Below, one piece after another: positions 8,730 through 16,293 of a DNA stretch of 64,000 bases (positions are counted from its first letter, which is position 1; each line of letters begins with the position of its first letter). This DNA comes from Phreatobacter stygius (GTDB taxonomy: Bacteria > Pseudomonadota > Alphaproteobacteria > Rhizobiales > Phreatobacteraceae), in assembly GCF_005144885.1 (NCBI RefSeq), contig NZ_CP039690.1, forward strand, positions 1,178,001 to 1,242,000, in the 5' to 3' direction. A model generated the notes under the pieces. The model did no database searches. It was not told the DNA's origin and saw nothing but the letters and a program-made list of their open reading frames with translations. The position numbers and the translations under genes were made by a program.

Positions 8730-10003
8730 CCTTCCTCGTCATCGGCGCGGGACCGGCCGGGCTTGCCACCGCCCGGGTGTTCAAGGCGGCCGGCCTGCCC
8801 TTCGAGGTGGTCGAGCGGCATGCCGATATCGGCGGCCAGTGGCTCTATGGCGCGCCATCGAGCGGGGTCTATGCCTCGACCCACCTGATCTCGTCGAAAA
8901 CCACCACGGCCTTTGCCGACTATCCGATGCCGGAAGACTGGCCGGCCTATCCACATCACGCTCAGGTTCTCGATTATCTCAAGAATTTCACCCGCCATTT
9001 CGGCCTCTACCCGTCGATCCGTTTCAACCGGGCGGTGACCCGGCTGACCCGGCAGGAGGATGGCTGGCGGGCGAGCTTCGACGACGGCACGAGCCTCGAC
9101 TACCAGGGCGTGGTCATTGCCAATGGTCATCTCACCGATCCCGAACTGCCGCAGATCCCCGGCAGCTTTTCCGGCGAGCTGATGCATTCCAAGACCTACA
9201 AGAACGCCGCGATCTTCAGCGGCAAGCGCGTGCTGATCGTCGGCATGGGCAATACCGGCTGCGACATCGCGGTCGATGCCGTTCATCGCGCCTCGAAAGT
9301 CTTGTGGTCGGTGCGCAGCGGCAATCATTTCGCCCCGAAATTCCTCCGCGGCAAGCCGGCGGACGAGGCCAATCACAAGGCGAAACTTGTGCTGCCGCGC
9401 CGGCTTCGCTCGATCCTGCACGAGGCGGTGCTGCGGTTTGTTGTCGGCTCACCGGAAGATTTCGGGCTGCCGCGCCCGGCGCACCGGCTTTACGATCGCA
9501 CCCCGGTGGTCAATTCGCTGGTGCTGCAGCACCTCGGCCAGGGCGACATCGCCGTCCGGCCGCCGATCGAGGAGCTCGACGGCAACCGTGTCATCTTCAC
9601 CGACGGCCAGACCGACGAGGTCGATCTCGTGCTGCTGGCCACCGGCTATCGGATCACCTTCCCGTTCCTGGACGAGGCCGGGCTGATACGCGAACTGAAC
9701 TGGAAGGCGCCGGCGCCGCACCTGCACCTGAACATCTTCCCGCCCACCGATAACAACCTGTTCGTCGTCGGCATGATCGAAGGCGCGGGCATCGGCTGGC
9801 CCGGGCGCGACCTGCAGGCGAAGATCGTCGCGGCCTATCTGGCGGCCCGCAAGGACGCACCCGACAAGGCCCAGTCCTTCCGCCGGGAGATCAAGCGCCA
9901 TTGCGCCGCGCCCCGCCCTCGGGATGCCGGCCCCCATGGCATCTTCATCGATTTTGTCGATTACAAGCGCGTGCTCGGCAAGGGGATCGAGCGGTTGAGC
10001 TGA
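8726..10003 (+). CDS. Flavin-containing monooxygenase / Baeyer-Villiger-type NAD(P)-dependent oxidoreductase
   Basis: This 425-residue class B flavoprotein begins with the FAD site (LVIGAGPAGLATARVFKAAG), then GGQWLYG, and has the NADPH site GMGNTGCDIAVD near residue 173 and the family's LLATGYRITFPF motif near residue 310. ATG 8726 sits inside the stop of the preceding epimerase gene (ATGA), which settles the start. It probably oxygenates a ketone, amine or sulfide delivered by the BASS transporter of the same operon. A stem-loop follows immediately. Confidence 0.9.
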   Translation: MTFLVIGAGPAGLATARVFKAAGLPFEVVERHADIGGQWLYGAPSSGVYASTHLISSKTTTAFADYPMPEDWPAYPHHAQVLDYLKNFTRHFGLYPSIRFNRAVTRLTRQEDGWRASFDDGTSLDYQGVVIANGHLTDPELPQIPGSFSGELMHSKTYKNAAIFSGKRVLIVGMGNTGCDIAVDAVHRASKVLWSVRSGNHFAPKFLRGKPADEANHKAKLVLPRRLRSILHEAVLRFVVGSPEDFGLPRPAHRLYDRTPVVNSLVLQHLGQGDIAVRPPIEELDGNRVIFTDGQTDEVDLVLLATGYRITFPFLDEAGLIRELNWKAPAPHLHLNIFPPTDNNLFVVGMIEGAGIGWPGRDLQAKIVAAYLAARKDAPDKAQSFRREIKRHCAAPRPRDAGPHGIFIDFVDYKRVLGKGIERLS

Positions 10004-10010
10004 CCTCTTT

Positions 10011-10030
10011 CGGCCGCCCGACGGCGGCCG
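10011..10030. terminator. Stem-loop between convergent FMO and phoB genes
   Basis: A perfect 8-bp GC stem with a CGAC loop (CGGCCGCC-CGAC-GGCGGCCG) fills the 30-base gap between the two converging genes. No T-run follows on either strand, so it may be a bidirectional or Rho-assisted stop rather than a classical intrinsic terminator. Confidence 0.55.
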
Positions 10031-10033
10031 GCC

Positions 10034-10735
10034 TCAGGCCGCGCCGGCGAAACGCTCGTTGAACGCATAACCGGAGCCGCGCACGGTGCGAATCGGGTCG
10101 GCCTCGCGGCCACGCTTCACCGCCTTGCGCAGGCGTCCGATATGGACGTCGACAGTGCGCTCGTCGATATAAACGTCGCGGCCCCAGACGCCGTCGAGCA
10201 ATTGCTCACGGGTATAGACGCGCCCCGGCGACTGCATGAGGAATTCCAGCAGGCGGAACTCGGTCGGGCCCAGCGTGATCTCGCGGCCCGAGCGGTGTAC
10301 CCGGCGCGTCTCGCGGTCGAGTTCGATATCACCTGACTTCAGCAGGCTCGACAGATGCTCGGGCTTGGCCCGGCGGAGCAGCGCCCGGATCCGCGCCAGA
10401 AGCTCGGGCACCGAGAACGGCTTCACCACATAGTCGTCGGCGCCGGTGGCAAGCCCGCGCACGCGCTCGCCTTCCTCGCCGCGTGCGGTGAGCATGATCA
10501 CCGGCAGGCGCTCGGTCTCGGCGCGCAGCCGGATGCGCCGGCAGAGCTCGATGCCCGACAGCCCCGGCAGCATCCAGTCGAGCAGCATCAGATCGGGGAC
10601 CGCCTCGCGCAGACGCACCTCGGCCTCGTCGCCGCGCATCACCGTTTCGACGCGGTAGCCTTCGGCTTCGAGATTGTAGCGGAGGAGAACGGTGATCGGC
10701 TCTTCGTCCTCGACCACCATGATGCGTGCGATCAT
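10034..10735 (-). CDS. phoB: Phosphate regulon response regulator PhoB
   Basis: A 233-residue OmpR/PhoB-type regulator. The receiver domain has the acidic pocket VVEDEE, phospho-acceptor Asp53 in LLDWMLPG, and the lysine of VVKPFSVPEL. The C-terminal winged helix contains LGPTEFRLLEFLMQSPGRVY and RTVDVHIGRLRKAV, the PhoB DNA-recognition helix. It lies directly downstream of phoU (18-base gap) and in the same cluster as phoR, so identification as PhoB rather than another OmpR-type protein is secure. It activates Pho-box promoters under phosphate limitation. Confidence 0.96.
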   Translation of the reverse strand: MIARIMVVEDEEPITVLLRYNLEAEGYRVETVMRGDEAEVRLREAVPDLMLLDWMLPGLSGIELCRRIRLRAETERLPVIMLTARGEEGERVRGLATGADDYVVKPFSVPELLARIRALLRRAKPEHLSSLLKSGDIELDRETRRVHRSGREITLGPTEFRLLEFLMQSPGRVYTREQLLDGVWGRDVYIDERTVDVHIGRLRKAVKRGREADPIRTVRGSGYAFNERFAGAA

Positions 10736-10753
10736 GAGAAAATCCTTCGCAGG

Positions 10754-11461
10754 TTAAGTTCCGGCCGCGACGATCGTCGTGGTGTCGAGCTTCGGCCGCT
10801 CTTCGGCGAGCGTCGTGCCATTGACCACGTAGTAGATCGTCTCGGCGATATTGGTGGCGTGGTCACCGATGCGCTCAAGGTTCTTGGCGCAGAACAGGAG
10901 ATGCGTGCAGGCGCCAATATTGCGCGGGTCCTCGAGCATGTAGGTCAAGAGCTCGCGGAACAACGAATTGTAGAGGGCATCGATATCGCCGTCGGATTTC
11001 CACACTTCCAGGGCGGCCGCGACGTCGCGCTGCGAAAACGCGTCGAGCACTTCCTTGATCCGCTCGAGCGCGAGCCGGGCCATGGCGTCGAAACCACCGG
11101 TCACCTTGGGCAACGGCAACGAGCCGTTGATGGCGATGACCCGCTTGGCGATGTTCTTGGCGAGATCGGCAATGCGCTCCAGGTCGGCGGCGATGCGCAG
11201 GGCGCCGACAATCTCGCGCAGGTCGATCGCCATCGGCTGGCGCCTGGCGATCACCAGGATGCCGACCTCCTCGATCTCGCGCTGCATGGCGTCGATGGTC
11301 GGATCGGCGGCGCGCACCGTCGAGGCAAGCGCGACATCGCCGCGGATCAGCGCATCGATGGCGCCAACGATCTGTTTCTCGGTGAGTCCGCCCATTTCGG
11401 CGACGCGCTGCGCCAAGCCCTTCAGCTCGTTCTCGAATGCGCTGACGATGTGCTCGGTCAT
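10754..11461 (-). CDS. phoU: Phosphate signalling complex protein PhoU
   Basis: A 235-residue all-helical protein made of two PhoU three-helix repeats. Family residues are clear: HIVSAFENELKGLAQRVAEM, then DLREIVGALRIAADLERIAD with the metal-binding D-RE--AL----LERI--, and in the second half NLERIGDHATNIAETIYY. PhoU links Pst transport to PhoR and represses the Pho response at high phosphate. The gene lies between phoR and phoB but no pst genes are present, so it must work with a Pst transporter encoded elsewhere. A Pho box lies 75 bases upstream. Confidence 0.96.
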   Translation of the reverse strand: MTEHIVSAFENELKGLAQRVAEMGGLTEKQIVGAIDALIRGDVALASTVRAADPTIDAMQREIEEVGILVIARRQPMAIDLREIVGALRIAADLERIADLAKNIAKRVIAINGSLPLPKVTGGFDAMARLALERIKEVLDAFSQRDVAAALEVWKSDGDIDALYNSLFRELLTYMLEDPRNIGACTHLLFCAKNLERIGDHATNIAETIYYVVNGTTLAEERPKLDTTTIVAAGT

Positions 11462-11519
11462 GCAGGTCTCCTGGGTGGGGCTGGCAAAGGGGGCTTTTCC
11501 CTACCCTGATATGACGACG

Positions 11520-11553
11520 GTTCTATGCTTGGGACGTGACACATCAATGACGA
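11520..11553 (-). promoter_or_regulatory. Pho box and -10 element in front of phoU
   Basis: On the minus strand, bases 11553-11536 read TCGTCATTGATGTGTCAC, two PhoB half-sites (GTCAT and TGTCAC) 11 bases apart; 13 of 18 positions agree with the enteric consensus CTGTCATAWAWCTGTCAY. Ten bases further is TAGAAC (11525-11520), at the right distance for a -10 when a Pho box replaces the -35. This predicts that phoU-phoB is itself activated by PhoB. Confidence 0.65.
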
Positions 11554-11627
11554 TGAATCACACAATGCTTCAATTGCTTAGATGAGATGCGACAAGACCG
11601 CCGGCAAGCACCCGATGGCCGACTCGG

Positions 11628-12983
11628 CTATTCCGCCGCGGGCGGCACGCGGCGGGCCGGCATTTCGGCGACCGGCGCCTCGCCTTGTTCGGCCGCCGCC
11701 GCGGCGGCGGTCTCCAGGCGAACCGTGAAGGTCGCGCCGTCGCGTCCCTCGCTTTCGATCGCCAGGCGGCCACGATGGCGCTTGACGATATGTTTGACCA
11801 GCGCCAGGCCAAGGCCGGTGCCGCCCTTCTCGCGGCTCGACGCCACATCGACGCGATAGAAGCGTTCGGTCAGGCGCGGCAGATGTTCGGCCGGGATGCC
11901 CGGCCCGTGGTCGCGCACCGCGACCACCGCCTCGTCGCGCCGCTTGCCGCGCGGCTCGCGCTTCAGCGTGATCTCCACCGTCTTGCCCTCGGCGCCATAT
12001 TTGATGGCGTTCTGGACCAGGTTCTCAAACAGCCGGAACAGCTCGTCCTGGTCGCCCGAGACCACCAGCGAAGGTTCGGCCGCCTCCACGCCGACGCTGA
12101 CGCCGAGCGTTTGGGCATAAGGGCCGAGGCTGTCGCGCACCTGGCCGAGCAGCGGCACCAGGTCGATCAGCGCCACCGGCCGGACATGTTCGTTCAATTC
12201 GACCCGCGACAGCGACAGGAGGTCGTCGATCAGCCGTGCCATGCGATTGGCCTGGGCCAGCATGATCGCCAGGAACCGCTCGCGCGCCGCCGGATCGTTT
12301 TTCGCCGGCCCCTGGATGGTCTCGACGAAACCCACGACGGAGGCGAGCGGCGTCCTGAGCTCATGGCTCGCATTGGCGACGAAATCGGCGCGCAGACGCT
12401 CCAGCCGGCGCTCTTCGGTCAGGTCGCGCAGCGAGACCAGCACGAAATCGGGGCTGGCTTCCTCACGTGCCCTCACCGTCAGCGCGACCGGGGCGGCCTC
12501 GACCCGGAACCACCGGTTGACCGGCACCCGCTCGGTATAGTCGATCTCCTGGCTGGCATTGGTGGCGAGCGCCCGGCGCACCGCCTCGACCACCTCGGGC
12601 GTGCGCAGCGCCAGCGTCAGCGGTTCGCCGCGTTTCAGGCCGGGGACCAGATCGGTCGCCCGGGCATTGTGGCTGCGAACGATGAGCTTCGGATCGATCA
12701 GCATGGCCGGCGCCGGCAGGGCCGCGATCAGCCCTTCGATGGTCAGGTCGGTCAGCCGGGCGGCGCGGCGCGCCAGTTGTTCCGGATCCGGCGGAAGCGG
12801 CGCCACGCTGCGCCGGCGCACGATCAGCGCCGCGGCGGTCATCACCGCGACCGCTCCGATGGCATAAGGCCATTCGACCTTGCGCCAGGCGATCAGGACC
12901 GTGGCGACGAGGAAGGCCACGACCAGCAGCAGGGTGCGCCCTTGCCAGCCCTGTAGTCGCGGCGGTTCCAATTCGTCGTCCAT
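11628..12983 (-). CDS. phoR: Phosphate regulon sensor histidine kinase PhoR
   Basis: A 451-residue membrane kinase with two N-terminal transmembrane helices (about residues 17-33 and 39-55) and no large periplasmic loop, then a PAS-like domain (APAMLIDPKLIVRSHN). The H-box is NASHELRTPLASVVGFVETI with phosphorylated His207. The ATPase domain has NLVQNAIKYG (N), VRDHGPGIP (G1), RFYRV (F) and GTGLGLALVKHI (G2). Architecture and its place upstream of phoU-phoB identify PhoR. The 166-base gap to phoU is where pstSCAB stand in many relatives. Confidence 0.94.
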   Translation of the reverse strand: MDDELEPPRLQGWQGRTLLLVVAFLVATVLIAWRKVEWPYAIGAVAVMTAAALIVRRRSVAPLPPDPEQLARRAARLTDLTIEGLIAALPAPAMLIDPKLIVRSHNARATDLVPGLKRGEPLTLALRTPEVVEAVRRALATNASQEIDYTERVPVNRWFRVEAAPVALTVRAREEASPDFVLVSLRDLTEERRLERLRADFVANASHELRTPLASVVGFVETIQGPAKNDPAARERFLAIMLAQANRMARLIDDLLSLSRVELNEHVRPVALIDLVPLLGQVRDSLGPYAQTLGVSVGVEAAEPSLVVSGDQDELFRLFENLVQNAIKYGAEGKTVEITLKREPRGKRRDEAVVAVRDHGPGIPAEHLPRLTERFYRVDVASSREKGGTGLGLALVKHIVKRHRGRLAIESEGRDGATFTVRLETAAAAAAEQGEAPVAEMPARRVPPAAE

Positions 12984-12990
12984 GACTGTG

Positions 12991-13028
12991 TCCTAGAGCA
13001 TTTTTGCGCGCGACGGAGCCCGGTTCGC
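12991..13028. repeat. Dispersed intergenic repeat, copy A
   Basis: The segment starting TCCTAGAGCATTTTTGCGCG matches 17 of 20 bases with TTCTATAGCAATTTTGCGCG at 42890-42909; both continue into a short imperfect hairpin ending in CGGTTCGC or CATTCGCG. Both copies are intergenic. It resembles the small palindromic repeats scattered through Hyphomicrobiales genomes. Copy A lies in the phoR leader. Confidence 0.4.
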
Positions 13029-13066
13029 ACCAAGATTACGACGAAACGGGGCAATGAACGCCTCTT

Positions 13067-13081
13067 CGTTTCGACGAAACG
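13067..13081. promoter_or_regulatory. Perfect 7-1-7 palindrome upstream of phoR
   Basis: CGTTTCGACGAAACG is a perfect dyad. Its right half, CGACGAAACG, recurs as a direct repeat at 13039-13048, 33 bases away (three helical turns). This spacing suggests a regulator-binding region in the phoR promoter, but the protein is unknown and it could equally be part of the neighbouring dispersed repeat. Confidence 0.35.
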
Positions 13082-13123
13082 ACAGGACGTTCAGCGGCGA
13101 GCAAAGGTGACTGGCACGCCGAT

Positions 13124-13141
13124 GCGACGGTTCGATGACAT
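13124..13141 (-). promoter_or_regulatory. Weaker candidate Pho box upstream of phoR
   Basis: The minus strand reads ATGTCATCGAACCGTCGC, with a good first half-site and a degraded second; 13 of 18 positions fit the enteric Pho-box consensus. It lies 141 bases upstream of phoR, so phoR may also be PhoB-controlled. Chance occurrence cannot be excluded. Confidence 0.3.
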
Positions 13142-13153
13142 GGACGGTCGGCT

Positions 13154-13918
13154 TCAGTCGCGCCGGAACACGACGCTCGCCGCCCAGCCGGTGAACAGCG
13201 CCATGGCAGCGGCCGCCATGCCATAGATCAGCCCGTTGTCGCGGGCGGCATTGGCGACAAAGGCCTCGAAACCGGTCTTGGTCACTTCGAAATTGGTATT
13301 CTCGCGCGCCAGGATCACGCCGCCCGACATCAGGTAGATATCGACCTCGAAGGCGCCGACCGGCGTGTTGGAAACCACCGGAATGGTGGCGCGGAACAGG
13401 GTCGGCGTCAGGAAGGTGACGCCGGTCGGGTTCTCGCGAAACAGGCCGCGCGCCTGGTTGATCCTGAGGAAGGCTTCGCGAAAGGTCACGGTGCCTTCCG
13501 GATTGGTGCCCGGACGCGATGTCTGCAGCGCGATGCCCTGCAGGCCGATCTGCTGGCGCCGGCGCACGTCGAGATCGGCGAGCGCCTCGGCCGGCTTGTT
13601 CGACAACAATGTGTAGGAGGTCGGCACCTCGACGAATTCACGCGCGTCGGTGTTCATCCAGATCCCGAACACCCGGTCCTTCCGGCGCGTGATGATCTTG
13701 GCCCTCGGCCCGCGCACCACCACCGCCATGTCATAACCGCCCGATCGAGCGACGGTCTGGCTGTCACGCTCGATCGAGCCGAACAGCACGATTTCCGAGC
13801 CGACGAAATTGGACGTGATCTGCAACCGATGGGTCGAGAGCGAGGTGATCAGTGCCTCGGCCCGTGCGGCCGGGACGGCGGCGATCAAGGCGACGAGCGT
13901 CAGCACCAGCCGGATCAT
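13154..13918 (-). CDS. TIGR02186-family exported membrane protein (partner of TauE/SafE exporter)
   Basis: About 254 residues: a signal peptide (MIRLVLTLVALIAAVPAARA), a beta-rich periplasmic domain (ITSNFVGSEIVLFGSIERD, DMAVVVRGP, VGAFEVDIYLMSGG) and one C-terminal membrane anchor (GLIYGMAAAAMALFTGWAAS) ending in RRD. This matches the uncharacterised TIGR02186 family, which is regularly found next to a TauE/SafE permease. ATG 13918 overlaps the stop of the permease gene (ATGA), fixing the start; an ATG four codons earlier is less likely. It may act as a periplasmic accessory of the exporter. Confidence 0.8.
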   Translation of the reverse strand: MIRLVLTLVALIAAVPAARAEALITSLSTHRLQITSNFVGSEIVLFGSIERDSQTVARSGGYDMAVVVRGPRAKIITRRKDRVFGIWMNTDAREFVEVPTSYTLLSNKPAEALADLDVRRRQQIGLQGIALQTSRPGTNPEGTVTFREAFLRINQARGLFRENPTGVTFLTPTLFRATIPVVSNTPVGAFEVDIYLMSGGVILARENTNFEVTKTGFEAFVANAARDNGLIYGMAAAAMALFTGWAASVVFRRD

Positions 13919-14844
13919 CTGACCACCCATTCCATGATCGTATTGGAAAAGGGGTCATCCGGCTTGAGCACCAGATCGACGAAGAAGCGGATGCCGACGG
14001 CGAGCACCACAAGGCCCAGCATCAGGCGCAGTTCCTCGCCTTTCATGGTCAGCGAGGTGCGCGCGCCGAACTGCGCGCCGATGACCCCGCCGATCATCAG
14101 GAGCAGCGCCAGCACGACATCGACCGAGGCATTGGTGATGGCGTGGAAGATCACCGTCAGCAGCATGGTGATGAGCGTCTGCAGGCTGGAGGTGCCGATG
14201 ACCACCGAGGTCGAGACGCGCAGCAGATAGATCAGCGCCGGCACCAGCAGGAAGCCGCCGCCAATGCCCATCATCGAACCGAGAAAGCCGATGCCGAGCC
14301 CGATCGCCACCACCGGAATCACCGAGATGGTGATGCGCGAGCGCGGGAAATTGATCGCGAAAGGCAAGCTGGAGGCGACACGCCGGTCGCGGGCCGGCAC
14401 CGGTTTCGGCGGCTCGCCGGAGCGCGAACGGGCGATCGCCCGGCTGCTCTCGACCACCATCAGAAGGCCGATGCCGCTGAGCAGCGTCACATAGGAGAGC
14501 GCGATGAACAGGTCGAGCTGGCCGGCCCGGCGCAGGAACGAGAAGGCCGCCACGCCGCCGGCCGAACCGATGACGCTGCCGCCCAGCAGCACGGTCGCCA
14601 GCTTCGGGTCGACCGCGTTCTTGCGCCAGTAACTGAGCGTGCCCGACAGCGACGAGGCGGCGATCTGGCCGGAGACGCTGGCCACCGCGATGGCCGGAGG
14701 AATGCCGATGAAGATCAGCAGCGGCGTCAGCAAAAAGCCGCCGCCAACTCCGAACATGCCGGAAATGAACCCGACCGCCAGCCCCATGCCCAGGATCAGG
14801 AGCATGTTCACAGGCAATTCGGCGATGGGCAGGTAAAGCTGCAC
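13915..14844 (-). CDS. Sulfite exporter TauE/SafE family permease
   Basis: A 309-residue, eight-helix permease with the two internally repeated TauE signatures: GFISGMFGVGGGFLLTPLLI at the start and GFLGSMMGIGGGFLLVPALI in the second half. The family exports sulfite, sulfoacetate and similar anions or carries them with protons. It is translationally coupled to the TIGR02186 gene downstream. No sulfonate-degrading enzyme is adjacent, so the substrate cannot be named. Confidence 0.9.
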   Translation of the reverse strand: MQLYLPIAELPVNMLLILGMGLAVGFISGMFGVGGGFLLTPLLIFIGIPPAIAVASVSGQIAASSLSGTLSYWRKNAVDPKLATVLLGGSVIGSAGGVAAFSFLRRAGQLDLFIALSYVTLLSGIGLLMVVESSRAIARSRSGEPPKPVPARDRRVASSLPFAINFPRSRITISVIPVVAIGLGIGFLGSMMGIGGGFLLVPALIYLLRVSTSVVIGTSSLQTLITMLLTVIFHAITNASVDVVLALLLMIGGVIGAQFGARTSLTMKGEELRLMLGLVVLAVGIRFFVDLVLKPDDPFSNTIMEWVVR

Positions 14845-14891
14845 GGCTCACCCCGGCGATGATCGGGTTGATCTCCGAAGGACCGGAAAAT

Positions 14892-14922
14892 CCCTGCCGC
14901 GTCAAGGCTTTTGGCCGCAGGG
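14892..14922 (-). terminator. Possible stem-loop downstream of the acyl-CoA dehydrogenase
   Basis: CCCTGC at 14892-14897 can pair with GCAGGG at 14917-14922 across a 19-base loop that includes a run of four T. It sits between the acyl-CoA dehydrogenase stop and the exporter gene, both read leftward. The stem is short and the call weak. Confidence 0.25.
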
Positions 14923-14942
14923 CTCCAACCCGGCAGCCGGTG

Positions 14943-16115
14943 TCAATAAGACCGTGGCATTCCCAGCACATGTTCGCCGACATAGGCGAGGATCAGGTTG
15001 GTCGAGATCGGCGCGACCTGGTAGAGCCGCGTCTCGCGGAACTTGCGCTCGACGTCGTAATCGGCGGCGAAGCCGAAACCGCCATGGGTTTGCAGGCAGG
15101 CATTGGCGGCTTCGAACGAGGCGTCGGCGGCCAACAGCTTGGCCATGTTGGCCTCGGCTCCGAAGGCTTCGCCTGCGTCGCACAGCGCCGCCGCCTGGAA
15201 CCGCATCAGGTCGGCCGCGCGAATGTTCACGTAAGCCCGCGCGATCGGAAACTGCACGCCCTGGTTCTTGGCGATCGGGCGATCGAAGACGATGCGCTCG
15301 GTGCCGTATTTCTTGGCCCGCTCGATGAACCAGTAGCCGTCGCCGATACATTCGCCGGCGATCAGGGTGCGTTCGGCATTGAGCCCGGAAAGGATGGTCT
15401 TGAAACCCTTGCCTTCCTCGCCGATCAGGTTCTCGGCGGGAATTTCCAGGTCGTCGAAGAACACCTCGTTGGTTTCGTGATTGACCATGTTGCGGATCGG
15501 CCGGACCGTCATGCCCTTGCCGATCGCATCGCGCAGATCGACCAGGAACACCGACAGGCCGTCGGACTTCTTGGCGACCTGGTCGACCGGGGTGGTGCGG
15601 GCGAGCAGCACCATCAGTTCGGAATGCTGCACCCGGCTGGTCCAGACCTTCTGGCCATTGACCACATAGCGGTCATTGCCCTTCTTCACCGCCGTGGTCT
15701 TCAGCTTGGTGGTGTCGGTGCCGGTGGTCGGCTCGGTCACCGCCATGGACTGCAGGCGCAGCTCGCCCGAGGCGATCCGCGGCAGATATTTGGCCTTCTG
15801 CTCGGCCGAGCCGCCGCGCAGGATGGTGCCCATATTGTACATCTGGCCGTGCACGGCGCCGGCATTGCCCCCCGAGCGGTTGATCTCCTCCATGATGATG
15901 GAGGCCTCCGTCAGGCCGAGCCCGGAGCCGCCATATTCGGCCGGGATGAGGGCCGCGAGCCAGCCGCCCTTGGTCAAGGCCTCGGCAAAGGCTTCGGGAT
16001 AACCGCGTTCGTCATCGACCTTGCGCCAATAGGCATCGTCATATTCGGCGCAGAGCGCGCGCATGGCTTCGCGCAGGTCGGCATGGTCGTCGGCGGTCGG
16101 CAAGGTCAGGGGCAT
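14943..16115 (-). CDS. Acyl-CoA dehydrogenase family protein
   Basis: About 390 residues with the full ACAD fold: N-terminal helical domain ([17 protein letters not shown]), flavin-contacting strand [19 protein letters not shown], and C-terminal domain with [20 protein letters not shown] (FAD-binding QxxGGxG). ATG 16115 has GGAGAC eight bases upstream and is preferred over ATG 16142. Oddly, the segment where most members carry the catalytic base (usually EGT.eI.R) reads [11 protein letters not shown], without glutamate. It may use a base elsewhere or catalyse a variant reaction. It stands alone, divergent from the transglutaminase cluster. Confidence 0.88.
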   Translation of the reverse strand: MPLTLPTADDHADLREAMRALCAEYDDAYWRKVDDERGYPEAFAEALTKGGWLAALIPAEYGGSGLGLTEASIIMEEINRSGGNAGAVHGQMYNMGTILRGGSAEQKAKYLPRIASGELRLQSMAVTEPTTGTDTTKLKTTAVKKGNDRYVVNGQKVWTSRVQHSELMVLLARTTPVDQVAKKSDGLSVFLVDLRDAIGKGMTVRPIRNMVNHETNEVFFDDLEIPAENLIGEEGKGFKTILSGLNAERTLIAGECIGDGYWFIERAKKYGTERIVFDRPIAKNQGVQFPIARAYVNIRAADLMRFQAAALCDAGEAFGAEANMAKLLAADASFEAANACLQTHGGFGFAADYDVERKFRETRLYQVAPISTNLILAYVGEHVLGMPRSY

Positions 16116-16293
16116 GGCGTTTGGGTCTCCGCGGCGGACCATAATGACTTCCCGTGCGGTGAGATATCCGGCCGATGGCAGAGGGTGGATGCGTCAGGGT
16201 GCAGCCCTTGGCCCCCGGCCGGACGCCCGAACGGCGCGATGTTTGCTAGGCTTCGCTTTGACGCCCCCTGCGGAAGGCATTACCGGTAGTATC

